DNA from: Mactra quadrangularis
Lineage: Eukaryota > Mollusca > Bivalvia > Venerida > Mactridae
NCBI GenBank assembly: GCA_025267735.1
Contig: CM046293.1
Coordinates: 7,836,560-7,900,559, forward strand
Reading direction: 5' to 3'
Length of the DNA: 64,000 nucleotides
Shown here: piece by piece, positions 12,130 through 27,100 of the stretch
Layout of the letters: each line of letters begins with the position of its first letter
Position numbering within the stretch: the stretch's first letter is position 1
Program-made: the position numbers and the translations under genes
The notes under the pieces: model-generated
Databases searched by the model: none
The model's input: only the letters and a program-made list of their open reading frames with translations
Told to the model about the DNA's origin: nothing

Positions 12130-15100
12130 CTGGAAATATTTCAAAGTTAAAATAGTCTAAAATAAAAGCATTGATATCAAAATAAGAATCAATTGTAACT
12201 TGAAACATAAAATGTCATGCATCCATTTAGTATTTCTAAAGTATATGTTACATGTACATGTACAAAAATAGCTTACAGGGATTTTATCTATAGCTGATGA
12301 ATACAGTCACAAGAATTTTGAAATTGATAAATCTTTATCTTAATATTAAGTTATGATAAACTTTGAAGCTGCAAAGCTAACTAAGTTGGTGGGACACAAC
12401 TCTACTGGTCAAAGGATTACAGGTTCAATTCCAAAGCAGGGCATACTTTATGTGGGGCTTGGTCATGAAATAATTTTGATGCCCATTCTCCCACCTACAA
12501 CTGATTCCAAATCATGTATGGCAGTTTTCAGTCACTGATAAAAGTATGCGCCAAGTAACTATTTAACAGCTAAACCCAAAGATTTAGACTTTCCAGGAAC
12601 TGTGAGCAGCTTGACTGACTGCCATAATACGATCTATAAAATGTGTTGCTATGTTGTTAAACTGAATACCAAAAAAATCAGTTTTCATACCTGATCCTTT
12701 CTTTCATCAGCCAATTGACTGAGTCGTCGTTGCATTACTGGACTGCCAGCATCTATGTCTGATAAGTTAGTTTCAACAGGGGAGGTAAATCCAGATCCAC
12801 TCAAATTTCTTGGAGTTGTTCTGATAAGTTTTGGCTCTATAACTTTTCCACTAGGTAATCTACGGGGTGGGGTTAGAGGACAAGATCTGATTGGTCGAAA
12901 ATGATTCAATTCTATTGATATACTGTCAATACTATGGCTGCTTATACTTCGAGGCATTTCTTGACCTAAAAAAAGTTAGAAATATACAAATAGATAAATT
13001 CACATCTTTGACAACAATCTCACAGACATTCCGAAAATTTCCAGTCTGACAGACCTGACCAGTGAAATTCCTGCGGGTCCAGGAAAAAGTCTGTCGTAAC
13101 CAGTCTGAATGTCCAGTTAAATTTCATTTTTTAAAATTAAAATGATTATGAGGACAACTATCAGTCCTTTTATCTTATTTAATGGTATGAATTGAACTCA
13201 TTTTGATGTTAGTCTTCAGTTAAAAGTTATAATATGACTGATTAGCAACCAGAACAGTAATGATTGTTAGTCTTCAGTTAAAAGTTATAATATGACTGAT
13301 TAGCAACCAGAACAGTAATGATAAGTCAAGACCTATTGACATTTTGATGATTTCTTCCAGTCCAGTGAAACCTGATTCGGTCCAGTAATTTTTGGAGATC
13401 ACTGGACTGAATGTGCAGTATTGTCAAAACTCTGCAATCTCAAAGACAAACTAGAATATTTCATTTAACATCATCCATACAATCTTTTTAAAACTTCAAC
13501 TGTATTTCAAATTAATTGGATTTTACTTGGCACAAGTATGTAACTTTACATGAGTATGTGTCCAGTGAACATAAGGTTTAATTTTGTGACTTGTTATTTT
13601 TCAGCAGTAAAATGACTAAGGCAGACTATAGTTAACTTGGGATGACCTGGTTAAGTGAGACTGGCTGGTACTAAAAATGGACAGTGCCAACTCTCAGGAC
13701 TGCCAGACATGGAAAGGGAGACTTAGCTCTAGACAAGACAGACAGCCCTCATACTTGCCAAAGGAATAATAACGGCCAGTTCTAAACTAAACCAGATGAT
13801 AAATAAAATAACGTTGTTTGTACCAAAATTGTTTGATGGAAAAACCCAATATTTTGAGTTACAGATTACATGATATATTCAAAATTTATAAAATGGACTA
13901 TCAGTATCAAGAATTCATTACAATTTATCACAAGTACTAAAGCCATCTAATCATCCAAAGCTGCTTGTCTAACACATTGCCATTGGAAAAAAATATATAT
14001 AGACAGCCCAAGTTTGATGATAAAAAGTGCATTTAATAGCAGAGCCCAGCACACTGTCCTTTTTGTTCCAGCCATTGCACAATAGCACAGAAGACAGTTC
14101 AAAATTTCCAAAATCTTGTAATTTCTGAATTTTAAGATTTGATCAGCTTCTACAATTGTACAGAATCTTTTCTCAGAGCTAACAAATCCTAAGCTTTAGT
14201 ATAAGTAGGGCTGTCATTGATATAAAATTTTGTATCAAAAGGCAAGTATTGGTGATATATCTATGTATTGAGTCAGACAAGGAGTTTAATAGAAGCCGCT
14301 AGAACTCCAGTACATACATACTTAATAATGCCCACAAGCTGTTTCTGACATAAAACAAACTAAAACAAACTGTATTTTCTTGTTTTTAATTCTTAACAGA
14401 AAACATTAAAACTCAGAAATATAAAATAGTCCTATAGCTTATAGCTATATAAAATGCTAGATTGTGTCAATATTCTAAATTTCGAATCAATATCGTATCG
14501 TCTGTCAATAATCGGTGATACATCAATATCACGATTTATGATGACAGCCCAAAGTATAAGTCCTGAAAACTTTCACCCAAGAAATAGTTACTTTGAAATA
14601 TCAACCCTCTGATGGACCCAGCCCCATTTTTATGCCTCCCTGCCCTTTTCTAAGTAACTAAATACAAAGTTAGCATACCTGTATCTGGCGATGTGGAGAT
14701 ACATAAAATATCATTACTATTACTTTCTTCATCAACTAAATTAATACAAACATCTGTAGACATTTGATCTAATATTTCACTTTGATGTAAACTTGCTGTA
14801 CTTAATGTATTTGTTAGAGTTGATGGAGATGAGGTCTTCACCACTGTAATGAATTTATGACAAAATTAGTAAGTATTCATTAGGACCAGGGCTTGACATT
14901 GATTTTTAAAGTAGATTGCCCTGTTGGACAACCAGCTATATATTTTACTTGCCTGACTAAATGTCGAACAATATTAACCTGAGCTTGACCTTTATGCAAG
15001 AATATATTTAACTATGTATTTACTGTCTATTTTTGTCTATGTTTGTAAATCGCGCTTTATCGGAAGCTTTCGGCAAAATACATGTACTAAACAATTGATT

Positions 15101-18100
15101 TTGTTTTCGTAAGAAAAAATACTTAAAAACAGTGCCACAATATTGCGGATTTGCGTTTTTTCCCCATAAACGAATGCTTCAAAAATTTAAAGTACAATAA
15201 CATGCATGTTTATAAAATTGATTTATAGTCACATAGGTCGTTATAAAAACTTGCACAATCTAATACATGCATAATTATGGAGACTCATGATTTAATGTAA
15301 GTGGAGTGTGTAATTATTATAATAAGGTAGTTCAAGCTCAGGTTAATATTGTAGCACTATAACAAGTTGCCTGAACCTAAATACAGGTAATAAGGCCAGG
15401 GGGCAATAGGGTGACTTTTATTGTCAAGCCCTGAGAACCTTAGCAGAATGCTTAGTATGATGCTGTTCCATTTTTTAGCACTAGCCTGTTTAATTATGTT
15501 ATATATAAGAGCAAAACTATCAAATAGCCTATGTTTATAAAAAAAGGTATTCCAATTAGCCTAAGTCAATTTCCTTAGTTAAGTCAATGAATAGCTGTTT
15601 TCCCTTCTTCAAGGTACTTGTCTTTCCTTCAATTACTTATTATTCTGCTAAAATGCAACTTATATACATGTAGAGCCATGCACAGTGAACTTAATATTGA
15701 TGTACTCAACCTCAGTCAGAGGCAATTATTTCTCTTTTAAATCTATTAATATCTATGATCTATTCAAACTGCATGATCTTTACTTCTGTTCTTATTTATT
15801 CCAATCAATTGTCTATCCCTCATTAGTTCACTGCCTGATTTCTAGAAGTAAGAAATAGGCGGATACAGTTTATGGCCCAAGGAAACAACAAGGTTGGTAT
15901 AGGTATCTATAGTCACAAACCTGGCTGGGGAAGTTCAGGAATGGCTATTTCAGTAGAAGAAGCTGTCTTTGATCTAGCTTTAGAAAATGACAGTTCAAGT
16001 TTCTCAATATCAGTAGTTGTTATTAAATTTTTATCTTTCCGTAACTTTCTCTTCATAAAATGATCTTCTAGTTGTTGAGCTTTGTCTTTGTCACTACAGA
16101 TTTTCCCTCCACCACTATTTATAGGTGTAAGACAACCATATGGGTATGGACTTTTAGATTCACTTCGAGCCTCAAGGTGGGAGTCTTCCTGTAGCCTAGA
16201 AATAAAGTTCTCCATGGTTGTATCTGTACTAGGTGTGGAGTCTATCTCATTGCTAGCGTTAGATCTTGTCCTTATATCTGTCTCTTCACCTGGTATCTGT
16301 GTATAACAAAATAGATAATGCGTATATACAAATACATGGGTCAAAATTCATAGTTTCCAAATCCTGAAATCCTCAATTTTTCATGATTTTAGCAGCATTT
16401 CTTACATATAGGAAAAGAACACTTTCTCAGAAACAAAAAAAAAACCCTGAACTTCAGAAAAATTTCTAAAGACTTTTACTCATGCAAATAAAGTTCATTT
16501 ATATAGCACAAATATTTATCAAACAATTGAGATATTCAATAGTGCTTAACAACACAGTTAATGTATTAAGTATCTAAAATCTCTCTTTAACAAAAATGCG
16601 CCAGAAGTAGTGATTCTAATTTTCTGATGTAAAAATTGTCTGAAATAGGGATATTTTAAGCTTTTTCTTGAATCTGGACGACTATAAAACGTGATACTGT
16701 TAAGTTTCGGTATGAAGACCACCTTTGTTCATGCAAAATAATACAAAGTCTTTTCTGTGTGAAGCCAAATCACTAATAAGTGCTGTGAGTTATATGTCTG
16801 AGTAACATTGTCTCAAACTCCTCTCGTCACAACTTTAATGCCTCAGTCTTTCAATATACTTTTGAACATATTTCAATACGAACAGAGCGCAATACAAATG
16901 TAGTACATAATAATATATGAAATGACTGCAGCGATAGTTTAACATCATCTATGTAATAGAATAGTTTCAACAATTTGTCCACATGAGAAACTGGGTCTGA
17001 TTTCATGAGTTTGATTAGTATTAGGAAACAAATCCTGGAGATCTCAAAAAAACCCTAAACACCCCCTAGCTGAATTTACCATAAATTATTAAATGGCAAT
17101 TTAAGCCATACATGTATATTCAGAATGTTATATATTTCATTAAGATCAAGTTCCAACCTGAGATAATTGTTTAGCTAATTGTTCATCTTCTTTTTCTAAA
17201 GCCATTAATTGTGCTTGTTTCTTTCTTTCTTCTTCTTGTAATTGTTTTATAAGTCTTTCACTGGCTTCCATTTCCTTTCTTCTTTCTTCAGCACGCTGTT
17301 CCTGAAGCTGATTTAAATAAAAACAAGAAATGTAATGTGGAAACCACATTAAAGCCGGATTTAAAAACTTTAATGCAAAAATTTCAAAGGGAATAATCCA
17401 TATTAAAGCCAGATAGAGTTGCATTTACTTTTTAATTCTGTCATTACATAGTATGTTATCATTGTATAAAATTTTGTAAAGATCTGAAATAAATCGCAGA
17501 AATGCTAAATTGAAAACTTTAACGCAATTGTTTAACGACACCTGATGCCTGCCCCACAACCCGCCTGTGTTTCGCCAAACTATTAGCAAAAGTTTTTCAT
17601 TGAAAAATCCGGCTAATAAAAATATGTAATTAAACTTTATACTTTTACTTACCACTTTCAATTGTTGTAGGTATTCGTTTCTTATTTCACCTGGTTCAGC
17701 AAGTTTTATTGAAATATTCAAAGCTGGAATAAATATTAATTATTAAATGCATTAATGATTAAGCCAATTTAAGGAAAATCATTATACAAAGAATAAATAT
17801 CATTTGAGATCACAGCATGTAATCAGCCTCGTGGGTAGGCGATCAAACACATGTATTGAAATTTTCAATACATGTTTTTGATCTCATGTTTTAGACAGCA
17901 CTTTCAAGAGTTTAGCAAGATTTTGTCTTACTTTTCAAAAGTAAGACAAAATCTTGCTAAACTCTTGAACGTGCTATCTATAGGCCAGTAAAGTTAGCAC
18001 AATATGCACCTTGACGTCAAACAAATTGCAACAAAAGGTTTTATTGTTTTTTTGTCATCTATATATGAGTATTGATATCAGAAAAAAAAACGGAAAAAAA

Positions 18101-21100
18101 ATTCCTCCGGAAACTGGACTTATGGCCGATAATATAAGAGTAACTATTTCGGGGGAAAAATCCTCAAAAAATATTTTTATTTTAATAAAAAGATTATTCA
18201 AGTGTTTTTTTATGCAAAAATGTCATCAATACATGTTAAAGAAAATTTTGAAATAAACAATTTATGTATACTTCGTTATATTTCATTATAATACAACATT
18301 TACACGTTACAATATTACCCCACCCACTCGTAAATATTGATTATTGTTAACATATATGTATCTGGATTATTTATAAAAGCATTAAATGAATTACATGTAT
18401 TTGTGATTCTGAAAGATAAACATAATATATACTTACAACAATCCCATCGATTCAAATATAAAGCAATAAAATATAATTGTAATCTACGTTACATAACAAC
18501 CATGTAGGTAATAGCTATTATCAAAAAGCGTTGTTAAACAGCAACTTTATACATATGTTGAGTTGATTAACATGGCAAAATAAGACGCATGTATGATCAA
18601 GTTAAGCAAATGTATCCACTTTAGCAACATCAAAATTTTCACTTCAGTAAATTCAGGGTAATTTACTTTACCAGTAATTATGTAACTAAATTCACTTTTT
18701 CAAGCCTCAACAACTAGAAATGAGAATTCGAAGAAAATAATTCCCATACAGTAAAATTGCTGCATAACAGTTTTGATGTAAATTGGCACATTGTTTATAA
18801 GATGGCAACACTTCATGTCAAACAGCAGAACTTGGTACGTTACGGACGTAGTTTTTAACAAAACTAAAACAAACTAAAACGGGTATAATACGCATTAAAC
18901 ATTTTAGGGGAAGCTGATAAAATCTGCCGATTTGTTCGGCGAAATAGAGAAAATCAGCCAAGTTTTCGATGAAAAAGTAAAAAAATCGGCCGATTTCTTT
19001 CGCAAAATCGAAAAGAAAAGGTTTCAGCGGATTTTTGGGCGAAATCGTTATTTGATCAGGTCGCATAATTTTACTCTGTCGTGAAACACGCTAACAGGAA
19101 CGGTGCAACGAACCATAATCATACGACCAATTATTAAGAGTGTACGTATTCACTTATTACCAACCACACAGATCTCAAATCAATACAGAATTTAAGTCGG
19201 CAGTATTCAAAGAAGTTGCCTTGACCAACAGTTCAAAGGGACTCGCATCTGATATCTAATTCCCTGTTGGCATTTAATTGCCCAATAATATTACGATATT
19301 TTATGGATATTGATGAATATAAACAATACCAAATTAAGACAAAGTTAACTCAAACTGTCGCTACTGGATGCTTATTCGATGTTATCACCTGACCTTTTAT
19401 GTGTAAATTAACTGCCAATACGAAATCATTTCCAAAGGATTTAACAATTGACAATTGTCAAGTTTTTACAATATAAATCTATAAATTCTTTTGTTTGCCG
19501 TTTGTTTTTTCACATCATGTACTGTGCCGTATGGCAAAAAAAATTGAGAAATTGCTCAAATCAAATCCTGTATGATAAATACGCCAGTTTTATGTTACAA
19601 AATTGAACCATTTTTTACCTTTTCAATGAAGTTTAAGCTATAAAATGGTAAACTAGTCGACCAAATTTTTTTGCATACCGAACAGGTACGAACTTTCAAT
19701 TTGTTGTGTTCGAGGTAAATACCTGGTGACTCTGACGCTGAACGCTCGGCAAAATAATCATTGCCGAAATTCATGAAAATTTTTCCACTTTTTGATAATT
19801 TTTTATACTGAACAAGGGAAAATAATTAAACGGGGAACATGATTTTTTATGGGGATTTATTTTTCGAGCGAAAGATGCCAACTATCGGCGACAGTTTGTT
19901 AAGGAAAGAAAAACCGGGCCCCTACTATTGAAAATAGATGACTTGAATATATCTTTGGTGTTGTCTAGAGCAGAGTCAGTAACTAAAAAACCGTTGATAA
20001 AAAAACTTTGGGATCTACATCAATAAATGCTTACTTGTTTTGCATTGTAATGTGACTGCTGTGTTCCTGTGCCTTAGAAAATCAAACACTGTCCTTAGAG
20101 TCTCTTTCAATATTTGCTATTGAAATTTCCTTGTGATGGTCATTTGAATCCGTTGTGACACCAGTGAAGTCTTGCAAAGCCTGGTTCACTTCGTCCATTG
20201 CTGGAGCAGACAACAGCCACCGGGCTCTTTGTGATTCTGTCATGTCTCTCCCTCGAGTCCCTCCTCCCAGCCGATTTTAAACTTCTCATTAAAACCCGTT
20301 TGATTACCAGATCACAAAAATGACCGGTGCTCAACGCGCAAACTGGAACAAAAAAGCCCTATGTACTTAGATCTTATGTAGGTCTCAGATTTTATGATGT
20401 CCCGAACAAATATATCTACCGTATTTCAGACCATCCCTGATTTTAAAAATTGGCCCAGTCCAGAAGTAGTCCCTCAGTATATATGTATAGAGCATTTTAA
20501 AATTATCGTCTGCCATGACAGGCGCAATAATTCCTGAAATACACTTGTTAATCGGTCATTCTGAAGCGTATGTATGATAGCTTGCGAGTTAGGGGTCTCA
20601 GTAGAGATCTGTAGGTCATACTATGTTATAGAATGGTATCAACTATCCAATAACGACCTGTTGTTTGTGTCAATTTTCAGTATAGATTATACATCAGCTT
20701 ATGTAATGGAATGGTTCTACAGGAAAAGTTTAAAGAATGTAGTTGATGACTTTGATGTCTGAATAGAGGACTTCATTTATTTTACATACAGATGCAGAAG
20801 AATAAATGAGCATAAATGATAACTTAAAATAGTTTATTATCGGGATATTGCATTGTTCTAAGAATAACCCCTTAACTTGTTGTGATTCGACACAAATCAT
20901 AAGTCATGACCGGTTTACCTTCTGTATTCATAGGTCGATTTTTAAAGAGTTTTGAACCATAGCAACGATGTTCTACCTATCACTAAGCTGTCTTTTGTGT
21001 ACAAACGTAGTTGGAGCCGGAAATCTCATTTTACCTTTTAAACCCGACAAAATTCAATGCCTTCAGCGCTTTGATTTGTATACAAGTAAACATACGAAGA

Positions 21101-24100
21101 TTTTAAACAGTTTTAATGATATGTCGCCGCGAAATAAGGAAGCATTTTTTGTGAGTTTAAAGATGGAGACTCCAATTCCATGTTCGTTCTGCTGTTATTA
21201 ATGCTTTTGATAAGTCAATAATGTCCATGCAAGTTTATCAAAATAATTAGTTAAATTTTACCCTAACACGCTTCCGTACAATAATTTTGATGCATTTTGA
21301 ACGACCTTGACCTTTCTTAATATGACATTTGCGTACATGATTCACACAGTTAAACGCAAATCTATGTAAAATATGATTAGTTGTAGATGTTTATACAGTT
21401 ATATTGAAAAAAATATCAACAGTTTAATGCAACAAACGCAATATTTGGACACTCGCGAAATCATATTACTTTCTTCAGAATATTTGATATTTGAACATGG
21501 TTAGGTTAAATATTTCACATAAATCTTTAATTTATCATATTATATCATATTACAACTGAAAACAATACCATACTTGTGTTAGAAACTTGATTTTCTAGCT
21601 TAAACCAAAATTCAAATGATTCCCACGCAAAACTTTTGTTTACATTGACACCGGTTATCGATAAATTTTCGAGTATGGTGTACGTTAACGGCCACCTCAA
21701 AAAGCAAAATCAATGCGTAATTAAAATTGATTTTTCTCCAAAACCTATTGTTCGATTTTGTTCGGGTTTTTACTGGTTATCTTAATTATGTTTGGCAGTA
21801 GATTTACGTAAAAAAACCTTTTGTTGCAATTTGTTTGACGTCAAGATTTATAATGATCGGACTACTACTTGTCACAAGCAAACTGCTAATATGATGAATA
21901 TATAATAACAAAACAATAGGCAAGTGAACTTTCCAGTATAATAGAATGTGATATTTTCATATACTATCATAACAAAAAAAATATATTTCTTGATCTAGGG
22001 TCTATTAGAATTGCTCAGTCAAAGTCCTCACAAGTTTCGTACAAATGTTTTGTACTCTTCAGAGGTATTAGATTGATGGGGACAAATCTGACTAGTGCGG
22101 ATATGTTGGCATGGGGTATTTATATACCCAATGGTGCAGGTATAGGTGTCAGTGATAGTGTCATTGATGGTATTTTTATTAATATTATAATCACAAATGA
22201 GTTAGTTAAATAGTATTTAGAAATACAATGACTACAGTCAACACCAAACATGGTGGACCAACGGACGATTGTACAAAATATATGAAGGTCTGTCTAGATG
22301 GGCAAGTTTACAGGACAGACTGTCAGGCCAGAAATTTGATATCCTTGATTCATTCAGTGATTCACACAATTTTCAATTCATAAAAATAAGTAAATTGACT
22401 TCGGTCCAGCAGGGTTTTACACAGCCATTGATAATTGGGGGTCCACTGGATGCAGGACTGACAAAAACAGGGGTCCACACAGTGAAATCAGGGGTCCAAT
22501 ACCAAACTGCAAACAATTTTGTTGTATCAAAGTTATGATAGTTGTTTTATATGTTTAAAATAAAAAAAGGAAATAAAGGAAAATTAAACCACCAGAAAAC
22601 TTGTATCTCAGTTTATTGAACATTGGTAGTAACAACAGTGACCGTTGGATAGTCAAATTTTATTGAGTAGACACAAAATTCATACTCTATTTGTTCAGTT
22701 TACTTGAAGGGGGGAAATTGTTAGAATGTAAACATTGCCACGTGCTTTCAGGTAAATAAACAGTTACCCGTGATGCGCGGCGTCTCCGTACAAAGGTCAG
22801 TCAGACCGTAAAGTGTACAGAATGCCCTCTACTTAAACAACCGAAAGTTCCGAATGCGCGCCTTCTTGAGTAAACATCCCGCAGCGGTTATTTCCCTTTA
22901 TCAAATATATTAGAGTAGCAACGCGTGACGTAATCGCTACGAGGAGTTTGCTTCTTTGGCTTACTCAGGAAATACCCTATTACGTCAACAGTGTTTACAG
23001 CCGGGGTATTGAAATGGAATTTCTTATTTGATTGCCTACAAATACGGTCAATCTTAGCTTAAAATATAAATGTTTCCAGTTAACTTGTGCAGTTGAAAGA
23101 ATATCTGAGGATGTCGCTATGTATTTTATGCGTCCAAGTGGACGCAGGCTTTAAAATGTTTGCGTCCACACAGGTAGTTTATGCGTATATGGACGCGGAT
23201 TTGTGCGTCCCGTAAAACCCTGGGTCCAGTAAGAAATGGTTAGGTCCTGAAAAGTTTTGATCTTCACAGGACATACTGTCTAGTATTAAACTGTTTAGTG
23301 CCTACTGACCATATAAAAATGATTCAAGTAGTTTAAACTAACCATTCATTTCCTCGTCATCTTCATCGTCAGCTCCTTCCAAACGTCTTTTTACTTTATC
23401 AGGAAAACTTTTCTGGATATCTTCCCATTTCTTTTGATTCACCAGGCTATTTGTTCTTGCCTTTTTCCTAGCCCAAGATGATATTCTCATCCTATAATAT
23501 AATGACGTGACAAGACTTCTCAAATAATTTCCTTATAAATGTATGCATACAGTAAATTAGAATACATTATTACATAACATATTTTCAAAATTGGTTAACA
23601 CCGAACATGTCCTCCACAATAAATAAAGTTGTTATTATTATCGTTATTATTACATCAGATCAAAACACAAGTTACACATTTAAGATTCATGTGTGGGGTA
23701 ACAGGAGAAAGGTTACAAAATAAATTAGGAATCATAATCTTTGAAGACTTAATTCTAAACAATCCATCAAATAGACCACTATCAATCTTAAGATGAACTG
23801 TTATTGAAATATCACCATTACGGAAAAGTGAAAAACGATAGTGGTGTGGGATTGTATGTAAAGATTTTCTTTTTGGGAGAGTCAGTTGGATGTGGAGATA
23901 AGTAGAAACATTAAGTCATCTTTATGTTCACTTTATTTGTAAATAAATAATAAATGCTGCGAGTTTTGTAAAAATACCAATACCAATAATAACCTTATAA
24001 AAATTTGCCTAATTAAATTATAAAAATTTGCTTAATTCAGTTATAAAAATTCCCCAATTTTTTATTGTAAAATCGCTGAATTTAGAGGCGATTAAATTGA

Positions 24101-27100
24101 CTGCATTGATAAAACAATAGATAAAATAAATAAATAAAATGCCCAGAATTTTATAAAAATACCAATAATAACCTAATAAATCAAAGTATTGAAATACAGA
24201 AAGACTTTCTTGCACATTGAAACCTAACGAACCCATCCTTACACATTATATTCAAGTATGAACCAAGCAGGGCAAAAATACTATTCTATACTGTATAACT
24301 GGCAAATACTACTGCTTAGTGTATTAACGAGATTTGACTCCACCCATTCACACACTTATCAATATAAGTAAATACCTGTCACTGACACTGAAACTAAGAC
24401 GCATCAGCTGATTGACTGAACTAATTTTATCTTATCAACCTAGAAATAAACTGCGGAGTAAATCAGAGACACATGTATCACTCTGCAGGTTAATCTGGTC
24501 AGGCATTTGAATGGTGGATAGTTTTCGACTTGTGGTATAACTTAAGCCTTTAGGCGAAATCGTGGAAAGTATAAAAATTGCCAAATTAATTAGGAAATTC
24601 GCCAATTTTTCTCCGTAAAATCTACAATTTTATAGACGATTATTATTATTATTATATACCGCATTTGTATAGCGCTCTTTTCATATTAAATAAATATGTT
24701 CAGAGCATTATACAAATGCGGTATATAATAATGATAATAATTGTCTATAAAATTGTAGATTAAGGAGAAAAATTGGCGAAAACTAATATGTGTATTAACA
24801 AGATTATATTAACTGCATTGATAAAACAATTTATAAAACAGCAACATGTATATTGTGAGTTTTCGAACGTTTAACAGCAGATTTAAGTAAATGTAATCAA
24901 AAAATGGAAATATTTGGTAATATACATAAAACAATTCTAAGTGTTGAATTCAAAATTTTGTATTAATTTTTTTAATTATCTTATCTCCAAAACCACTTTT
25001 AGAACTGTCTGTTGTGATTTAGTGGTCTGTGGCCGGAGTGATTTGGTGGTGTGTGGCCGGGAGCCTCGTTTTGAGGTCTTCCGCCATGACGGGAACAGAA
25101 GCAGACGCGAAAAGTTAATTAAGGTAAAGTTTTTACACTTTAATGGTGTCAGAAGTTTAAAAACTAAATAGAATCCGCGTAATAGTATTGTTTTTTGGTT
25201 GATAAAGAAAATAACGGATTAAAGATCTTTATATTTAGAGTTTAGAGAAGAATTTGACAACAAAAATTGGGTGAAGCTGAACTGAGTTTATGATCAGATT
25301 GAGTCATTGAGTGCAATAATTCGTAGCTTTTAGTTGGTTGGATTCCAGGTACAACATTTTGCTGGCAGTCTGGTTTTTATCGATCATATTTTCTTTAAGT
25401 TTCACTTTATTGAAAATTGATTATATTGGGTTACACCTATATGGTTGAATAAACATGGCAAGTAAGCCAGACAGAGAAGCTGGTTTTCAAGATTTAATTG
25501 ACTTGAATACAGCAAATGAAAGAGAACTAAGGGATTTCATCCCGGGGGTTGGTAAGAAAAAAGCAAAACAACTTGTCAGATTGCGCAGGTCAAAAGGACA
25601 GCTGACATTAGACATGGTGGAAGACACAATTGGAAAATCATTAAGGGGAAGTGGAATCCATGATAGGGAGGATTGTGGTCATTCTCCTCAGTATAAATTT
25701 GGATACCACACTCCCCCCAATCCTGACAGTATTACAAAAATGAAACCAAAACAGGAGATTTATGACAAGAAATCACAAGAAATGAATGGTACAGAGTTAC
25801 ATAAGGACCTACAAGGGGATGCGGATTTCATCCGCAGATTGTCTGAGTTGCGCAAGCAAAGGTCAAGTGAGGTGCAGGAAGTTACAAGAAAGCAGAGTAA
25901 AGGTGGTGAAGGTGATGAGTCAGACGATGCAAGCGATATAGCCTTGAGGTTTGCAGCAATTGTAAAAGAAAGAAAAGAAAGAGAGGCTAAGAAAAGTAGG
26001 GAACCAGACATGAGTAAGAACATGGAAGAATTATTAAAAAGAGGGTTCATAAAGGACAAATTTGCTAAGACTTACAGTGATAGTTCTTCTAGCGAAGATG
26101 AAAGAGCAGCAATGAAGGCTAAAAAGAGCAAGAAGAAAAATAAAAGTAAAGAAATAGAAGCAGTACTCAAGAAAGTGTTAAGTAAAGACAAGTTTGAAAG
26201 TGATAGTTCATCTAGTGAGGATGAAGTAGTAGTGAGGGGTAACCCCAGGAGGGTACCCAAGAATTTAAGATACAATGGAAAAGAGTCATGGTTATCCTTC
26301 AAACTAAGATTCACCAGCATTCAGCAAAATCTAAAATGGTCTGCTCAAGAAAGCATGGACTACCTTGGCTGGTGCCTGGAAGGCAAAGCTTTAGATTATT
26401 TTGCCATGACAACCCAGGCAAAGAGAAAGATGAATTTTGATGAAATTTTTGAGAAGCTAGAAAAAAGGTTTGGAATAAGTGAAGTAGAAGGAACAGCTAG
26501 GATGGAATTTCAACAGATTGTCCAGAGGGGTAATGAAAGTTTGGAGGACTGGTATGACAGGGTAGTTACACTAGCCATGTCAGCATTTCGTGATGTTCCT
26601 GAGAGTTTTACCCAAGGGGAAATGATCACCAGATTTTGTCAAGGTTGCATGGATTCAGAGGCTGGTAAACAAGCACTATTTAAAGACCCCAAAACCATGG
26701 AAGAAGCCCTCAATATCATCAAGAACTTTCAGTTCATAAGCATGGCAGTGGAGAGTGAAGGAAAAAAGAAGAAGAGAGATGACAGGGTCCAGGTCAACAG
26801 CGTGGATGAGGATGTGGAGGATAGGACATCTCAAATGTTAAGGGAGGTCATGAAACGCCTGGAGCGTCTAGAAGAGAAGATGGGTAATACTTGCAGCAAT
26901 CAAGGAAAATCTGCTGATGTTTCTGTAAAGATGGAAGGCAGTAAGAAGAACTGCTATTTCTGTAACTTGGATGGCCACTGGAAGAGGGACTGCAAGAAGT
27001 ACCAGCAGTGGCTAGAGAAGAAGGCCAAGGAAAAAGCCTTAAATGATGACTTAAAAGGTCAAGGGCAAAGGGGTTTGATCCAACCTCTGAGCCCACAAGA

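Noticed and set aside
11427..12160. ORFs antisense or frame-shifted to RNF168-like exon 8
   Set aside because: Shadows of the long coding exon in other frames, with no domain.
18818..19066. 82-codon minus-strand ORF rich in Phe
   Set aside because: It arises from locally repeated CGGCGAAAT/GCCGATTT words and shows no domain.
20968..21201. 77-codon ORF with a hydrophobic N-terminus inside the 18.0-21.8 kb element
   Set aside because: No recognised domain, relative or splice signal. Kept only as a remark on the element's content.
25760..27096. Minus-strand ORFs of 82-99 codons opposite gag
   Set aside because: Shadows of the gag reading frame. They are Ser/Leu-rich, as expected from the complement of Lys/Glu-rich sequence.
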